Assembly (NCBI GenBank): GCA_041685625.1
Contig: JAWLFJ010000130.1
Location: 1-10,287, forward strand
DNA: 10,287 bases
Reading direction: 5' to 3'
DNA from: Albimonas sp041685625
GTDB lineage: Bacteria > Pseudomonadota > Alphaproteobacteria > Rhodobacterales > Rhodobacteraceae
Part shown: one piece after another, positions 1 through 8,727 of the stretch
Layout of the letters: the number at the start of each line of letters is the position of its first letter
How positions within the stretch are numbered: the stretch's first letter is position 1
Notes under the pieces: model-generated
The model's database searches: none
What the model was told of the DNA's origin: nothing
The model's input: the letters and a program-made list of their open reading frames with translations, nothing else
Position numbers and translations under genes: made by a program

Positions 1-23
1 AAAGGGGGGTCGATCCCCCCTTT
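1..23 (-). terminator. Terminator-like hairpin downstream of acnA
   Basis: A perfect inverted repeat: arms AAAGGGGGG (1-9) and CCCCCCTTT (15-23) around the 5-base loop TCGAT. Read in the acnA direction it is a 9-bp stem flanked by A and T triplets, as in an intrinsic terminator with a very short U-tract. It lies 81 bases beyond the acnA stop codon and touches the window edge, so the stem or a T-tract could continue outside. Because it is nearly symmetrical it could also act on a transcript arriving from the left. Termination is inferred from structure only. The 17-base core recurs at 4515-4531. Confidence 0.7.
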
Positions 24-51
24 CGCCGCGGCCCCCCTCGAAGACGCCGCG

Positions 52-90
52 GCCCCGGGCCGGGGCGTGCCGGGCGGGGGGCGGCCCCCG
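52..90 (-). other. Two G/C-rich hairpins in the acnA 3' untranslated region
   Basis: Between the acnA stop codon and the stem at 1-23 are two further inverted repeats. The first has arms CGGGGG (75-80) and CCCCCG (85-90) with loop GCGG. The second has arms GCCCC (52-56) and GGGGC (62-66) with a 5-base loop. Neither has a T-tract, so they are more likely to protect the mRNA 3' end or cause pausing than to terminate alone. In sequence this rich in G and C, short stems also arise by chance. Confidence 0.35.
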
Positions 91-103
91 TCCGGCGCGC
101 GGA

Positions 104-2854
<2,751 letters not shown>

Positions 2855-2936
2855 TGGCGGGGCTCCCCTTGGCTGGGCGCGGCGACCGTCGGAGGGCGAA
2901 GGCGCGGCCGCGCCGGGTGGCGACAGGATGGGGCGA

Positions 2937-2965
2937 GGCATACGCGCCGGGACGCCTGTATGCAA
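2937..2965 (-). promoter_or_regulatory. Candidate acnA promoter in the acnA-ccmA divergent region
   Basis: On the minus strand, TTGCAT (2965-2960) and TATGCC (2942-2937) are separated by exactly 17 bases. Each matches three of six positions of the sigma-70 consensus, with TTG and TAT conserved. A transcript would start near 2930 and have a leader of about 75 bases before the acnA ATG. This is one of the few less G/C-rich patches in the 268-bp divergent region (2855-3122). I could not find a convincing plus-strand promoter for ccmA here. The rest of the region holds a perfect 14-base palindrome at 2901-2914 in the acnA leader and a GGCGCC-TT-GGCGCC inverted repeat at 2979-2992. Placement is by motif and spacing only. 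Confidence 0.4.
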
Positions 2966-2973
2966 GTGTATGC
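2957..2973. repeat. Direct repeat TGTATGC, 10-bp period, possible operator
   Basis: TGTATGC occurs at 2957-2963 and again at 2967-2973, so equivalent bases lie 10 bp apart, on the same face of the helix. An inverted partial copy, GCATAC, lies at 2938-2943, and another ATGC follows at 2975-2978. The first copy overlaps the candidate -35 element of acnA and the inverted copy overlaps its -10. This is the layout expected of a repressor site, but the regulator is unknown and I do not recognise the motif as an Irr, RirA or Fur box. Confidence 0.35.
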
Positions 2974-3122
2974 GATGCGGCGCCTTGGCGCCCGAGGTGG
3001 CGGGTGCGACTCGCATGTTCGGAAGACTACGCCCGACGGCGGCCCGCGTTCCCGCCATCGCCTCCGGCGAAGGACCACGCGCCGCCTTGCCTCCGCCTCT
3101 CCGCCGGGGGATGGGTTGCGCC

Positions 3123-3803
3123 ATGGAGCTGATCGCGGAGGGGCTCGCCTGCCGGCGGGCGGGACGGCTGGTGTTCGAGGGGGTCTCGCTGCGCGTCGGC
3201 GCTGGCGAGGCCGCGGTGCTGCGCGGGCCGAACGGCTCGGGCAAGAGCTCGCTCCTGCGCGTCCTCGGCGGGCTGATCCCCCCCGCGGCGGGGACGGCGA
3301 CGCTCGGCGGCCGTCCGATCGCCGAAGGCGAGGCCTGGCGCGAGCGAGTGGCCCTCGCCGGCCATCAGGACGCGGTGAAGCCGGCGCTGACGGTGCGCGA
3401 GAACCTCGCGGGCTGGGCGGAGATGTTCGGCCGGCCGGATCGGGTCGACGAGGCGCTGGCGCGCTTCGGCCTCGACGCGCTGGCGGAGGATCCGGCGGGC
3501 TGGTGCTCGGCCGGCCAGCGGCGACGGCTGGGGCTGGCGCGGCTGCTGGTCGTCGACCGGCCGCTCTGGCTGCTGGACGAGCCGACGGTCTCGCTCGACG
3601 CCGCCTCGACGGAGGTCTTCGCGGGCGTGGTCAAGGCGCATTGCGCGGCGGGGGGCATCGCGGTGGCGGCGACGCATGTGGCGCTCGGCTTCGGGGGGCC
3701 GGAGATCCGGCTGGAGGCGCGGCGCGCCGGGCCGCCCGACGCGGCGGCGGCGGAGGAGGGCGCGGCGGCGGCGGACCCGTTCCTCGGCGAGGACTGGGCG
3801 TGA
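3123..3803 (+). CDS. ccmA: Heme exporter / cytochrome c maturation ABC ATPase CcmA
   Basis: ATP-binding subunit of the CcmABCD complex of System I cytochrome c maturation. Its ATP hydrolysis on the cytoplasmic face is needed to release holo-CcmE (heme chaperone) from the CcmC-heme-CcmE complex. The product has 226 residues, a little above the usual 200-215. Visible elements: Walker A GPNGSGKSS (35-43), the CcmA-type segment GHQDAVKPALTVREN (80-94), signature SAGQRRRLGLARL (129-141), Walker B WLLDEPT (149-155) and H-loop His185 in ATHVAL. The signature is preceded by Cys128 where Leu is usual. The C-terminal tail (about 200-219) is rich in Ala, Gly, Pro and Glu and probably disordered. Start chosen: ATG at 3123, giving MELIAEGLACRR, where homology begins; an in-frame ATG at 3111 would add four residues. 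Its stop overlaps the ccmB start, so the two are translationally coupled. Confidence 0.94.
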   Translation: MELIAEGLACRRAGRLVFEGVSLRVGAGEAAVLRGPNGSGKSSLLRVLGGLIPPAAGTATLGGRPIAEGEAWRERVALAGHQDAVKPALTVRENLAGWAEMFGRPDRVDEALARFGLDALAEDPAGWCSAGQRRRLGLARLLVVDRPLWLLDEPTVSLDAASTEVFAGVVKAHCAAGGIAVAATHVALGFGGPEIRLEARRAGPPDAAAAEEGAAAADPFLGEDWA

Positions 3804-4465
3804 ACGCCGCGCTGGCGCTCCTGCGGCGCGACCTGCGCCTCGCCTTCCGCATCGGGGGCGGCGGGCCGCTCGGGCTCGCCTTCTTCCTGCTGGCGGGGCT
3901 CTTGGCGCCGCTCGGCGCGGGGCCGGAGCAGGCGGCGCTGAGCCGCGTCGCGGCGGGGACGATCTGGACGGCGGCGCTGCTCGCCTGCCTGCTGAGCCTC
4001 GACCGGCTGTTCCAGGCGGATCTCGAGGACGGCTCGCTGGACTGGATCGCGCTCGGTCCGCTGCCGCTGGAGGGGGCGGTGCTGGCCAAGACGGCGGCGC
4101 ACTGGCTGACGACGGGGCTGCCGCTGACGCTGGCGGCGCCCGTGCTGGCGGTGATGCTGGCGCTGCCGGAGGGCGCGCTCGGGACGCTGACGCTGGCGCT
4201 GGCGATCGGCACGCCGGCGCTGTCGCTCGTCGGGGCGGTGGGGGCGGCGCTGACGGCGGGGGTCAGGCGCGGCGGGCTGCTGCTGAGCGTGCTGGTGCTG
4301 CCGCTCTACGTGCCGACGCTGATCTTCGGGGCGCAGGCGACCGAGCGGGCGGGGCTGAGCCTCGATCCGGGTCCGGCGCTCCTGTTCCTCGGCGCGGTGA
4401 CGCTGCTGGCGCTCGCCGTGGCGCCCTTCGCCGCCGCCGCCGCGCTCCGGGTCAACCTGCGCTGA
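3800..4465 (+). CDS. ccmB: Heme exporter / cytochrome c maturation membrane subunit CcmB
   Basis: Inner-membrane partner of CcmA in the CcmABCD complex that supports heme delivery through CcmE to apocytochromes c. The product has 221 residues, the normal length. It has about six hydrophobic segments (roughly 21-41, 47-68, 100-121, 126-150, 157-179, 193-215). Family hallmark blocks are SLDRLFQADLEDGSLDWIALG (66-86 region), GPLPLE (86-91) and AKTAAHWLTTGLPL (96-109). The start is GTG at 3800, overlapping the ccmA stop as GTGA, which implies translational coupling. The gene ends in a convergent junction with phoB; ccmC, ccmD and ccmG, which often follow ccmB, are not here. The coding sequence is very rich in CTG and GCG codons but matches its neighbours in composition. 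Confidence 0.94.
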   Translation: MNAALALLRRDLRLAFRIGGGGPLGLAFFLLAGLLAPLGAGPEQAALSRVAAGTIWTAALLACLLSLDRLFQADLEDGSLDWIALGPLPLEGAVLAKTAAHWLTTGLPLTLAAPVLAVMLALPEGALGTLTLALAIGTPALSLVGAVGAALTAGVRRGGLLLSVLVLPLYVPTLIFGAQATERAGLSLDPGPALLFLGAVTLLALAVAPFAAAAALRVNLR

Positions 4466-4509
4466 GGGTCGCCGCCCGGGCGGGGTGCGGGGCCGAAGGG
4501 GGCGCGCGG

Positions 4510-4536
4510 CGCGAGGGGGGTCGATCCCCCCTCGCG
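4510..4536. terminator. Bidirectional terminator-like hairpin between ccmB and phoB
   Basis: Perfect inverted repeat with 11-bp arms (4510-4520 and 4526-4536) around the loop TCGAT. It lies four bases past the phoB stop and 44 bases past the ccmB stop, between two convergent genes, which suits a terminator serving both strands. There is no T-tract in either direction, so the stem would have to work by its stability or with Rho. Its 17-base core GGGGGGTCGATCCCCCC is identical to the core of the hairpin at 1-23, in the same orientation relative to the minus-strand gene it follows. A smaller 12-base palindrome lies at 4472-4483 just after ccmB. Confidence 0.65.
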
Positions 4537-4540
4537 GCGC

Positions 4541-5239
4541 TCAGGGCGAGACGTAGGTCTCGTCGAGCGCGTAGCCGGCGGAGCGGACGGTGCGGATCGG
4601 GTCGCGGTCGCCGCGCCGGTTGATCGCCTTGCGCAGGCGCCCGACATGCACGTCCACCGTGCGGATCTCGACGTAGACGTCGCGGCCCCAGACGAGGTCG
4701 AGGAGCTGCTCGCGGCTGAACACGCGCCCCGGCCGCTGCATCAGGACGTCGAGCAGCTTGAACTCGGTCGGGCCGAGATGCAGGTCCCGCTCGCCCCGGC
4801 GGACGCGATGCGCCTGTCGGTCGAGCACGATGTCGCCGAAGGTCGCGACGTCCCCGGCCAGCGTCGGGCGGGAGCGGCGGAGCACGGCGCGGATGCGCGC
4901 CTGCAGCTCGGTCATCGAGAAGGGCTTGGTGAGGTAGTCGTCGGCCCCGGTCTCGAGCCCGCGGATGCGGTCGTCCTCCTCGCCGCGGGCGGTGAGCATG
5001 ATTATCGGGGTGTCCTTGATGTCGCTCCGCGCGCGGATGCGGCGACAGATCTCGATGCCGGAGACGTGCGGCAGCATCCAGTCGAGGACGATGATGTCGG
5101 GCTTCTCGTCCTCGATCGAGAAAAGCGCCTCGTCGCCGTCGGTGACCAGGCTGACCTTGTAGCCTTCCGTGACGAGATTGTACTCGAGCAACGCGCAGAG
5201 GGACTCCTCGTCCTCGATCACCATGACGCGGGCGGTCAT
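4541..5239 (-). CDS. phoB: Phosphate regulon response regulator PhoB
   Basis: Transcription factor of the OmpR/PhoB family that, when phosphorylated by PhoR under phosphate starvation, binds Pho boxes and activates the Pho regulon. 232 residues, the usual length. The receiver domain (about 4-120) has the acidic pair Glu9-Asp10, phospho-acceptor Asp53 in VLDWMLP, Thr83 in MLTARGEEDDR and Lys105 in TKPFS. The C-terminal winged helix (about 132-228) has GPTEFKLLDVLMQRPGRVFSR, the recognition-helix segment RTVDVHVGRLRKAI (193-206) and the wing TVRSAGYAL. Start: ATG at 5239, with AAGGAGAA 7 bases upstream; an internal ATG (residue 6) is less well placed. It is the last gene of the pst operon, 97 bp after phoU. 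I saw no Pho box in that gap, but it could hold a weaker separate promoter. Its kinase PhoR is not in the window. Confidence 0.95.
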   Translation of the reverse strand: MTARVMVIEDEESLCALLEYNLVTEGYKVSLVTDGDEALFSIEDEKPDIIVLDWMLPHVSGIEICRRIRARSDIKDTPIIMLTARGEEDDRIRGLETGADDYLTKPFSMTELQARIRAVLRRSRPTLAGDVATFGDIVLDRQAHRVRRGERDLHLGPTEFKLLDVLMQRPGRVFSREQLLDLVWGRDVYVEIRTVDVHVGRLRKAINRRGDRDPIRTVRSAGYALDETYVSP

Positions 5240-5292
5240 CGGCCGGTTCTCCTTCGTGAACGTCCCGCGGGGGGACGGACGGGTGCGGCGTT

Positions 5293-5308
5293 CGGCCCTG
5301 GCGGGCCG
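5293..5308 (-). other. Hairpin in the phoU-phoB gap
   Basis: The 97-bp gap between phoU and phoB holds an inverted repeat with 6-bp arms CGGCCC (5293-5298) and GGGCCG (5303-5308) and a 4-base loop. It lies about 28 bases after the phoU stop. There is no T-tract. It might attenuate or stabilise the transcript and so tune phoB relative to the upstream genes, but stems of this size are common by chance at this base composition. Confidence 0.25.
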
Positions 5309-5336
5309 TCGCCGGACGGTGCGGCGGGGGGCGTCG

Positions 5337-6056
5337 TCAGCCCGGCGCTTCCTCCCCGTAGCCGCGGGGGCCGCGCGGACGCTGGGCGTCGAGGGGTTCG
5401 CCCTCCACGGTGAAATAGGTCATCTCGGCCACGTGCGTGGCGTGGTCCCCGACCCGCTCCAGGTTCTTGGCGATGAACATGTGGTGGGAGCCGAGCGTGA
5501 TCGTCCGCGGATCCTCCATCATGTAGGTGATCAGCTCGCGGAACAGGGCGTTGTAGAGTTCGTCGATCTCCACGTCGCGCCGCCAGACCTGCACGGCGAG
5601 GGCGCTGTCCTTGGAGGCGAAGGCGTCCAGCGCCTCCGCCAGGCGCTGCTGCGCCACCCGGCCCATGCGCGCGACCGAAGCCGAGAGGCGCGTCGGGCGG
5701 CCCTGCGCCAGCTCCAGCCCGCGGCGGGCGCTGGACTTGGCGAGGTCGCCGACCCGCTCCAGCGTCGCGGAGATCTTCAGCGAGGCCACCAGCAACCGCA
5801 GATCCCCCGCCACCGGCGCGCGCAGCGCGATGAGGCGGATGATCAGCTCCTCGACCTCCGCCTCGAGCGCGTCGAGGCGGCGGTCACGGACGATCACCTC
5901 CTCGAGCAGCGCGACGTCGCGCCGCTCCAGCCCCTCCAGCGCCTGGCCGAGCATGTCCTCGGCGAGGCCGCCCATCTCGGCGATGCGGGCGCGCACGCCC
6001 ATCAGTTCGTCGTCGAAGGCCGAGACGATGTGCGGTCCCATGCTCAGGTCGGTCAT
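5337..6056 (-). CDS. phoU: Phosphate signalling complex protein PhoU
   Basis: Cytoplasmic peripheral protein that conveys the state of the Pst transporter to PhoR, keeping the Pho regulon off when phosphate is plentiful, and that limits Pst uptake. 239 residues, the usual size. It is all helical and has the internal two-fold repeat of the family: each half is a three-helix bundle with a conserved ExxxD metal-binding motif, here ATLERVGDLAK (97-107, Glu100/Asp104) and KNLERVGDHATHVAE (197-211, Glu200/Asp204). The segment EDPRTITLGSHHMFIAKNLERVGDH (from 181) is highly typical. The last 20 residues, rich in Pro, Gly and Arg, are probably disordered. Start at the ATG at 6056, with AAAGGCG upstream; an ATG at residue 6 is an alternative. 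It follows pstB by 34 bp; that gap contains a 12-base palindrome (6076-6087). Confidence 0.95.
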   Translation of the reverse strand: MTDLSMGPHIVSAFDDELMGVRARIAEMGGLAEDMLGQALEGLERRDVALLEEVIVRDRRLDALEAEVEELIIRLIALRAPVAGDLRLLVASLKISATLERVGDLAKSSARRGLELAQGRPTRLSASVARMGRVAQQRLAEALDAFASKDSALAVQVWRRDVEIDELYNALFRELITYMMEDPRTITLGSHHMFIAKNLERVGDHATHVAEMTYFTVEGEPLDAQRPRGPRGYGEEAPG

Positions 6057-6090
6057 TCGGATGCGCCTTTCGGGTGCGGCGCGCCGCGGG

Positions 6091-6888
6091 TCAGCCGAAG
6101 CGGCCGGTGATGTAGTCCTGCGTGCGCTTGTCGGTGGGGTTCGTGAAGATCTTCGTGGTGTCGTCGTATTCGACCATCACGCCGAGGTGGAAGAACGCCG
6201 TCTTTTGCGAGACCCGCGCCGCCTGCTGCATGGAGTGCGTGACGATCACCACCGAATAGCTCTCGCGCAGCTCGTCGATCAGCTCCTCCACCTGCGCGGT
6301 CGCGATCGGGTCGAGGGCCGAGCAGGGCTCGTCCATCAGCAGCACCTCGGGCGCGGTGGCGATCGCGCGGGCGATGCAGAGGCGCTGCTGCTGGCCGCCG
6401 GAGAGGCCGGTGCCGGGCTGGTCGAGCCGGTCCTTGACCTCGTCCCAGATCGCGGCCTTGCGCAGCGACTGCTCGACCACCGCGTCGAGATCGGCCTTGT
6501 TCCCGACGAGGCCGTGGATCTTGGGTCCGTAGGCGACGTTGTCGTAGATCGACTTGGGGAACGGGTTCGGCTTCTGGAACACCATGCCCACGCGAGCGCG
6601 GAGCTGCACCGGGTCCACCGACCTCGCATAGACGTCCTGACCGTCGAGCAGCAGGTCCCCGGTGACGCGGCAGATGTCGATGGTGTCGTTCATCCGGTTG
6701 AGGCAGCGCAGGAAGGTGGACTTGCCGCAGCCCGACGGCCCGATGAAGGCGGTCACGGTGTTGTCCAGGATGTCGACCGAGACGTCCTTGATGGCTTGGG
6801 TCTCGCCGTAGAACACGTCGACGTGCCGCGTCTCGAACTTGATCGCGCGCGAGTCGACGGCGGGGTCGCTCAGTCGCTGGTTGGTCAT
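6091..6888 (-). CDS. pstB: Phosphate ABC transporter ATP-binding protein PstB
   Basis: ATPase that powers phosphate import by the PstSCAB transporter, acting on the cytoplasmic face as a dimer under PstC/PstA. Counted from the ATG at 6888 the protein has 265 residues, normal for PstB. Motifs: Walker A GPSGCGKST (50-58), Q-loop VFQKPNPFPKSIYDN (103-117, Gln105), signature LSGGQQQRLCIARA (162-175), Walker B LLMDEPCSALDP (183-194, catalytic Glu187) and H-loop His218 in VIVTHSMQQ. The PFPKSIYDNVAYG block is diagnostic for PstB. Start choice: an in-frame GTG at 6918 overlaps the pstA stop (GTGA) and would add 10 residues, but no ribosome-binding site precedes it, while AGGAGA stands 8 bases before the ATG at 6888. 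Both are possible; I prefer 6888. Confidence 0.96.
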   Translation of the reverse strand: MTNQRLSDPAVDSRAIKFETRHVDVFYGETQAIKDVSVDILDNTVTAFIGPSGCGKSTFLRCLNRMNDTIDICRVTGDLLLDGQDVYARSVDPVQLRARVGMVFQKPNPFPKSIYDNVAYGPKIHGLVGNKADLDAVVEQSLRKAAIWDEVKDRLDQPGTGLSGGQQQRLCIARAIATAPEVLLMDEPCSALDPIATAQVEELIDELRESYSVVIVTHSMQQAARVSQKTAFFHLGVMVEYDDTTKIFTNPTDKRTQDYITGRFG

Positions 6889-6896
6889 GGACGGGA

Positions 6897-6902
6897 TCTC
6901 CT
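6897..6902 (-). promoter_or_regulatory. Ribosome binding site that decides the pstB start
   Basis: AGGAGA on the minus strand, 8 bases before the ATG at 6888. It lies downstream of the GTG at 6918 and of a second in-frame ATG at 6906, so it can serve only the ATG at 6888. It is among the best Shine-Dalgarno matches in the operon and suggests strong independent initiation on pstB. Confidence 0.6.
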
Positions 6903-6914
6903 GCATGGGGGCGC

Positions 6915-8714
6915 TCACCAGCGACGCTCGAAGCGGCGGCGGAGGAAGACGGCGAGAGCGTTCATGGCCACGAGGAACAACAGCAGAACGCAGATCGCGG
7001 CGGCGGTCCGCGCCTCGAAGGCGCGCTCCGGAAAGTCGGACCAGCGATAGACCTGAACCGGCAGCACCGTGGCGCTGTCGGTGATCCCGCCCGGGATCTC
7101 CACGATGAAGGCGACCATGCCGATCATGATGAGGGGCGCGGTCTCGCCGAGGGCCTGGGCCATGCCGATGATGGTTCCGGTCAGGATGCCGGGCATCGCG
7201 AGCGGCAGGACATGGTGGAACGAGGTCTGCAGCTTCGACGCCCCGACGCCGAGCGCCGCCTCACGGATCGAGGGGGGCACCGCGCGGATCGCGGCGCGCG
7301 AGGCGATGATGATCGTCGGCAGCGTCATCAGCGCCAGCACCGCGCCGCCGGCGATGGGGGCCGAACGGGGCATGAAGCCGCCGATCTCGACGCCGAACAC
7401 CTCGATCCCCGCGACGAAGATCGCGAGGCCGAGCAGGCCGAAGACGATGGAGGGGACGGCGGCGAGGTTGTTGATGTTGACCTCGATGAAGTCGGTGAGG
7501 CGGTTCCGGGGGGCGAATTCCTCGAGGTATATGGCCGCGAGGACGCCGATCGGAAAGGCCAGGCAGAAGGTCACCAGCAGCGTCCAGAAGGAGCCGACCG
7601 CGGCCCCCCAGATGCCGGCGAGCTCGGGCTCGCGGCTGTCGGCGGAGGTGAAGAAGCGCCAGTTGAAGCTCGAGTCGACGGCGCCCTGCTCGCGCAGCGT
7701 CTCGACCGCGACGATCTGCACGTCGGAGATGCGGCGGGAGTTCTCGGGCGTGCTCATCACCAGGTAGGTCCAGTCCTCGGGCGGCGCCTCGGCCTCGCTC
7801 TCGAGCGGGATCATCACCTCCCCGGCGATCTCCGAGCTCGAGACCTCGGTGGCGCGCACCACGCCGCCGTTGACCCGGATGAAGACCGACGGCGTCGTCG
7901 GCGTCAGCGCCTCGGTTCCGCCGGGGCGGGCGGCGCGCGCGTCGAGCGCGTCGGCCTGCCGGTTGTAGACGTCGCGCTGATCGGCGTATCGCTGCGCCTC
8001 GGCCAGCAGGCGCTCGCGCTCCGCCTCGGTCTCGGCCGCGGCGGCATCGTCCTGGCGCACGGCGCGCCCGGCTTCCTGACGCGCCGCGAGGCGGCGCATC
8101 TGCTCGGCCTCCTCCAGCAGTGTGACCTTCACCTCGTCGAGCAACGGCTCGAAGTCGTCGGCGGTGGAGAGGAGCCGGATCTCCCCCGTGGTTCCGGTCG
8201 GCGAGAGGACGCCGGAATGCTCCGCCGTCCGCAGGCCGCCGTGGACCCCCTTGAGATAGAGGTCGACGTCGTCCGAGGCGAGCAGCGGGAAGTCGAACCC
8301 TGTCCCCACGAGGGCAGGCTCCGCCAGCACGCGCTCACGCAGTTCGAAGGAGGCGCCGCTGGAGACGACGTCGTAGAGCTCGCGGCGCGCGGCGCGGTTC
8401 TCCGCCAGGCTCGGCAATCGGCTCCTCAGCTTCGCCTTCACGATGCCGTCGAAATTGGCGCGCCGGATCTCCTCCGGCGTCGTGCCGACCTCCTCGGGCG
8501 AGAGCTCGAAGCCGAGTTCGACGTAGTGCTCGGTGACGGCGAGGCTGGCCTTCATCACGGTGGAGCCGACGAGGATCACCAGCGCCGCCCCGGCGAGGGT
8601 GAGCGCCGCGATGCCGTAGGCCTTCAACCGCCATTCGGCCGCGCGGCGGCGGCGCAGCCGGTCGGCCGCGGCGGCCGAGCCGTGAATCGCGGAGATGTCG
8701 CTCGAGCTGACCAT
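6915..8714 (-). CDS. pstA: Phosphate ABC transporter permease PstA, long form
   Basis: Inner-membrane permease that forms the phosphate channel with PstC. At 599 residues it is much longer than the roughly 430-450 I recall for alphaproteobacterial PstA with the DUF3333-type N-terminal domain. Layout: basic N-terminus (RLRRRRAAEWRLKAYG, 19-34), first membrane helix (about 34-55), a long probably periplasmic region (56-370), then the permease core with about five helices (372-396, 417-437, 452-472, 508-538, 570-592). The core carries YLEEFAPRNRLTDFIEVNI (from 396), NNLAAVPSIVFGLLGL, the EAA loop EAALGVGASKLQTSFHHVLP (485-504) and the C-terminal LRRRFERRW. The extra length is an insertion at roughly 165-330: a charged, probably coiled-coil stretch (about 186-262) and a short beta-like segment (275-335). 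The start ATG at 8714 is preceded by GAAGGG, 13 bp after the pstC stop. Confidence 0.94.
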   Translation of the reverse strand: MVSSSDISAIHGSAAAADRLRRRRAAEWRLKAYGIAALTLAGAALVILVGSTVMKASLAVTEHYVELGFELSPEEVGTTPEEIRRANFDGIVKAKLRSRLPSLAENRAARRELYDVVSSGASFELRERVLAEPALVGTGFDFPLLASDDVDLYLKGVHGGLRTAEHSGVLSPTGTTGEIRLLSTADDFEPLLDEVKVTLLEEAEQMRRLAARQEAGRAVRQDDAAAAETEAERERLLAEAQRYADQRDVYNRQADALDARAARPGGTEALTPTTPSVFIRVNGGVVRATEVSSSEIAGEVMIPLESEAEAPPEDWTYLVMSTPENSRRISDVQIVAVETLREQGAVDSSFNWRFFTSADSREPELAGIWGAAVGSFWTLLVTFCLAFPIGVLAAIYLEEFAPRNRLTDFIEVNINNLAAVPSIVFGLLGLAIFVAGIEVFGVEIGGFMPRSAPIAGGAVLALMTLPTIIIASRAAIRAVPPSIREAALGVGASKLQTSFHHVLPLAMPGILTGTIIGMAQALGETAPLIMIGMVAFIVEIPGGITDSATVLPVQVYRWSDFPERAFEARTAAAICVLLLFLVAMNALAVFLRRRFERRW

Positions 8715-8727
8715 CGGCGGGCCCTTC

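Noticed and set aside
2855..3244. A 130-residue N-terminal extension of AcnA
   Set aside because: The frame is open to 3244, but the added part is low-complexity (Pro, Arg, Ala, Ser), overlaps ccmA on the other strand, and contains the candidate acnA promoter. The ATG at 2854 has a good ribosome-binding site and gives the usual family start.
3676..4623. Long Arg/Gly/Ala-rich plus-strand frame across ccmA, ccmB and the phoB 3' end
   Set aside because: It is a +1 frame of ccmA/ccmB, continues through a terminator-like stem into antisense phoB, and has no domain features.
5240..5336. A possible Pho box upstream of phoB
   Set aside because: No pair of CTGTCAT-like heptamers with proper spacing could be found on either strand; only partial GC-rich matches were present.
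6889..6918. GTG start of pstB overlapping the pstA stop as GTGA
   Set aside because: The overlap is attractive for coupling, but there is no Shine-Dalgarno sequence before it, whereas AGGAGA precedes the in-frame ATG at 6888. Kept only as an alternative.
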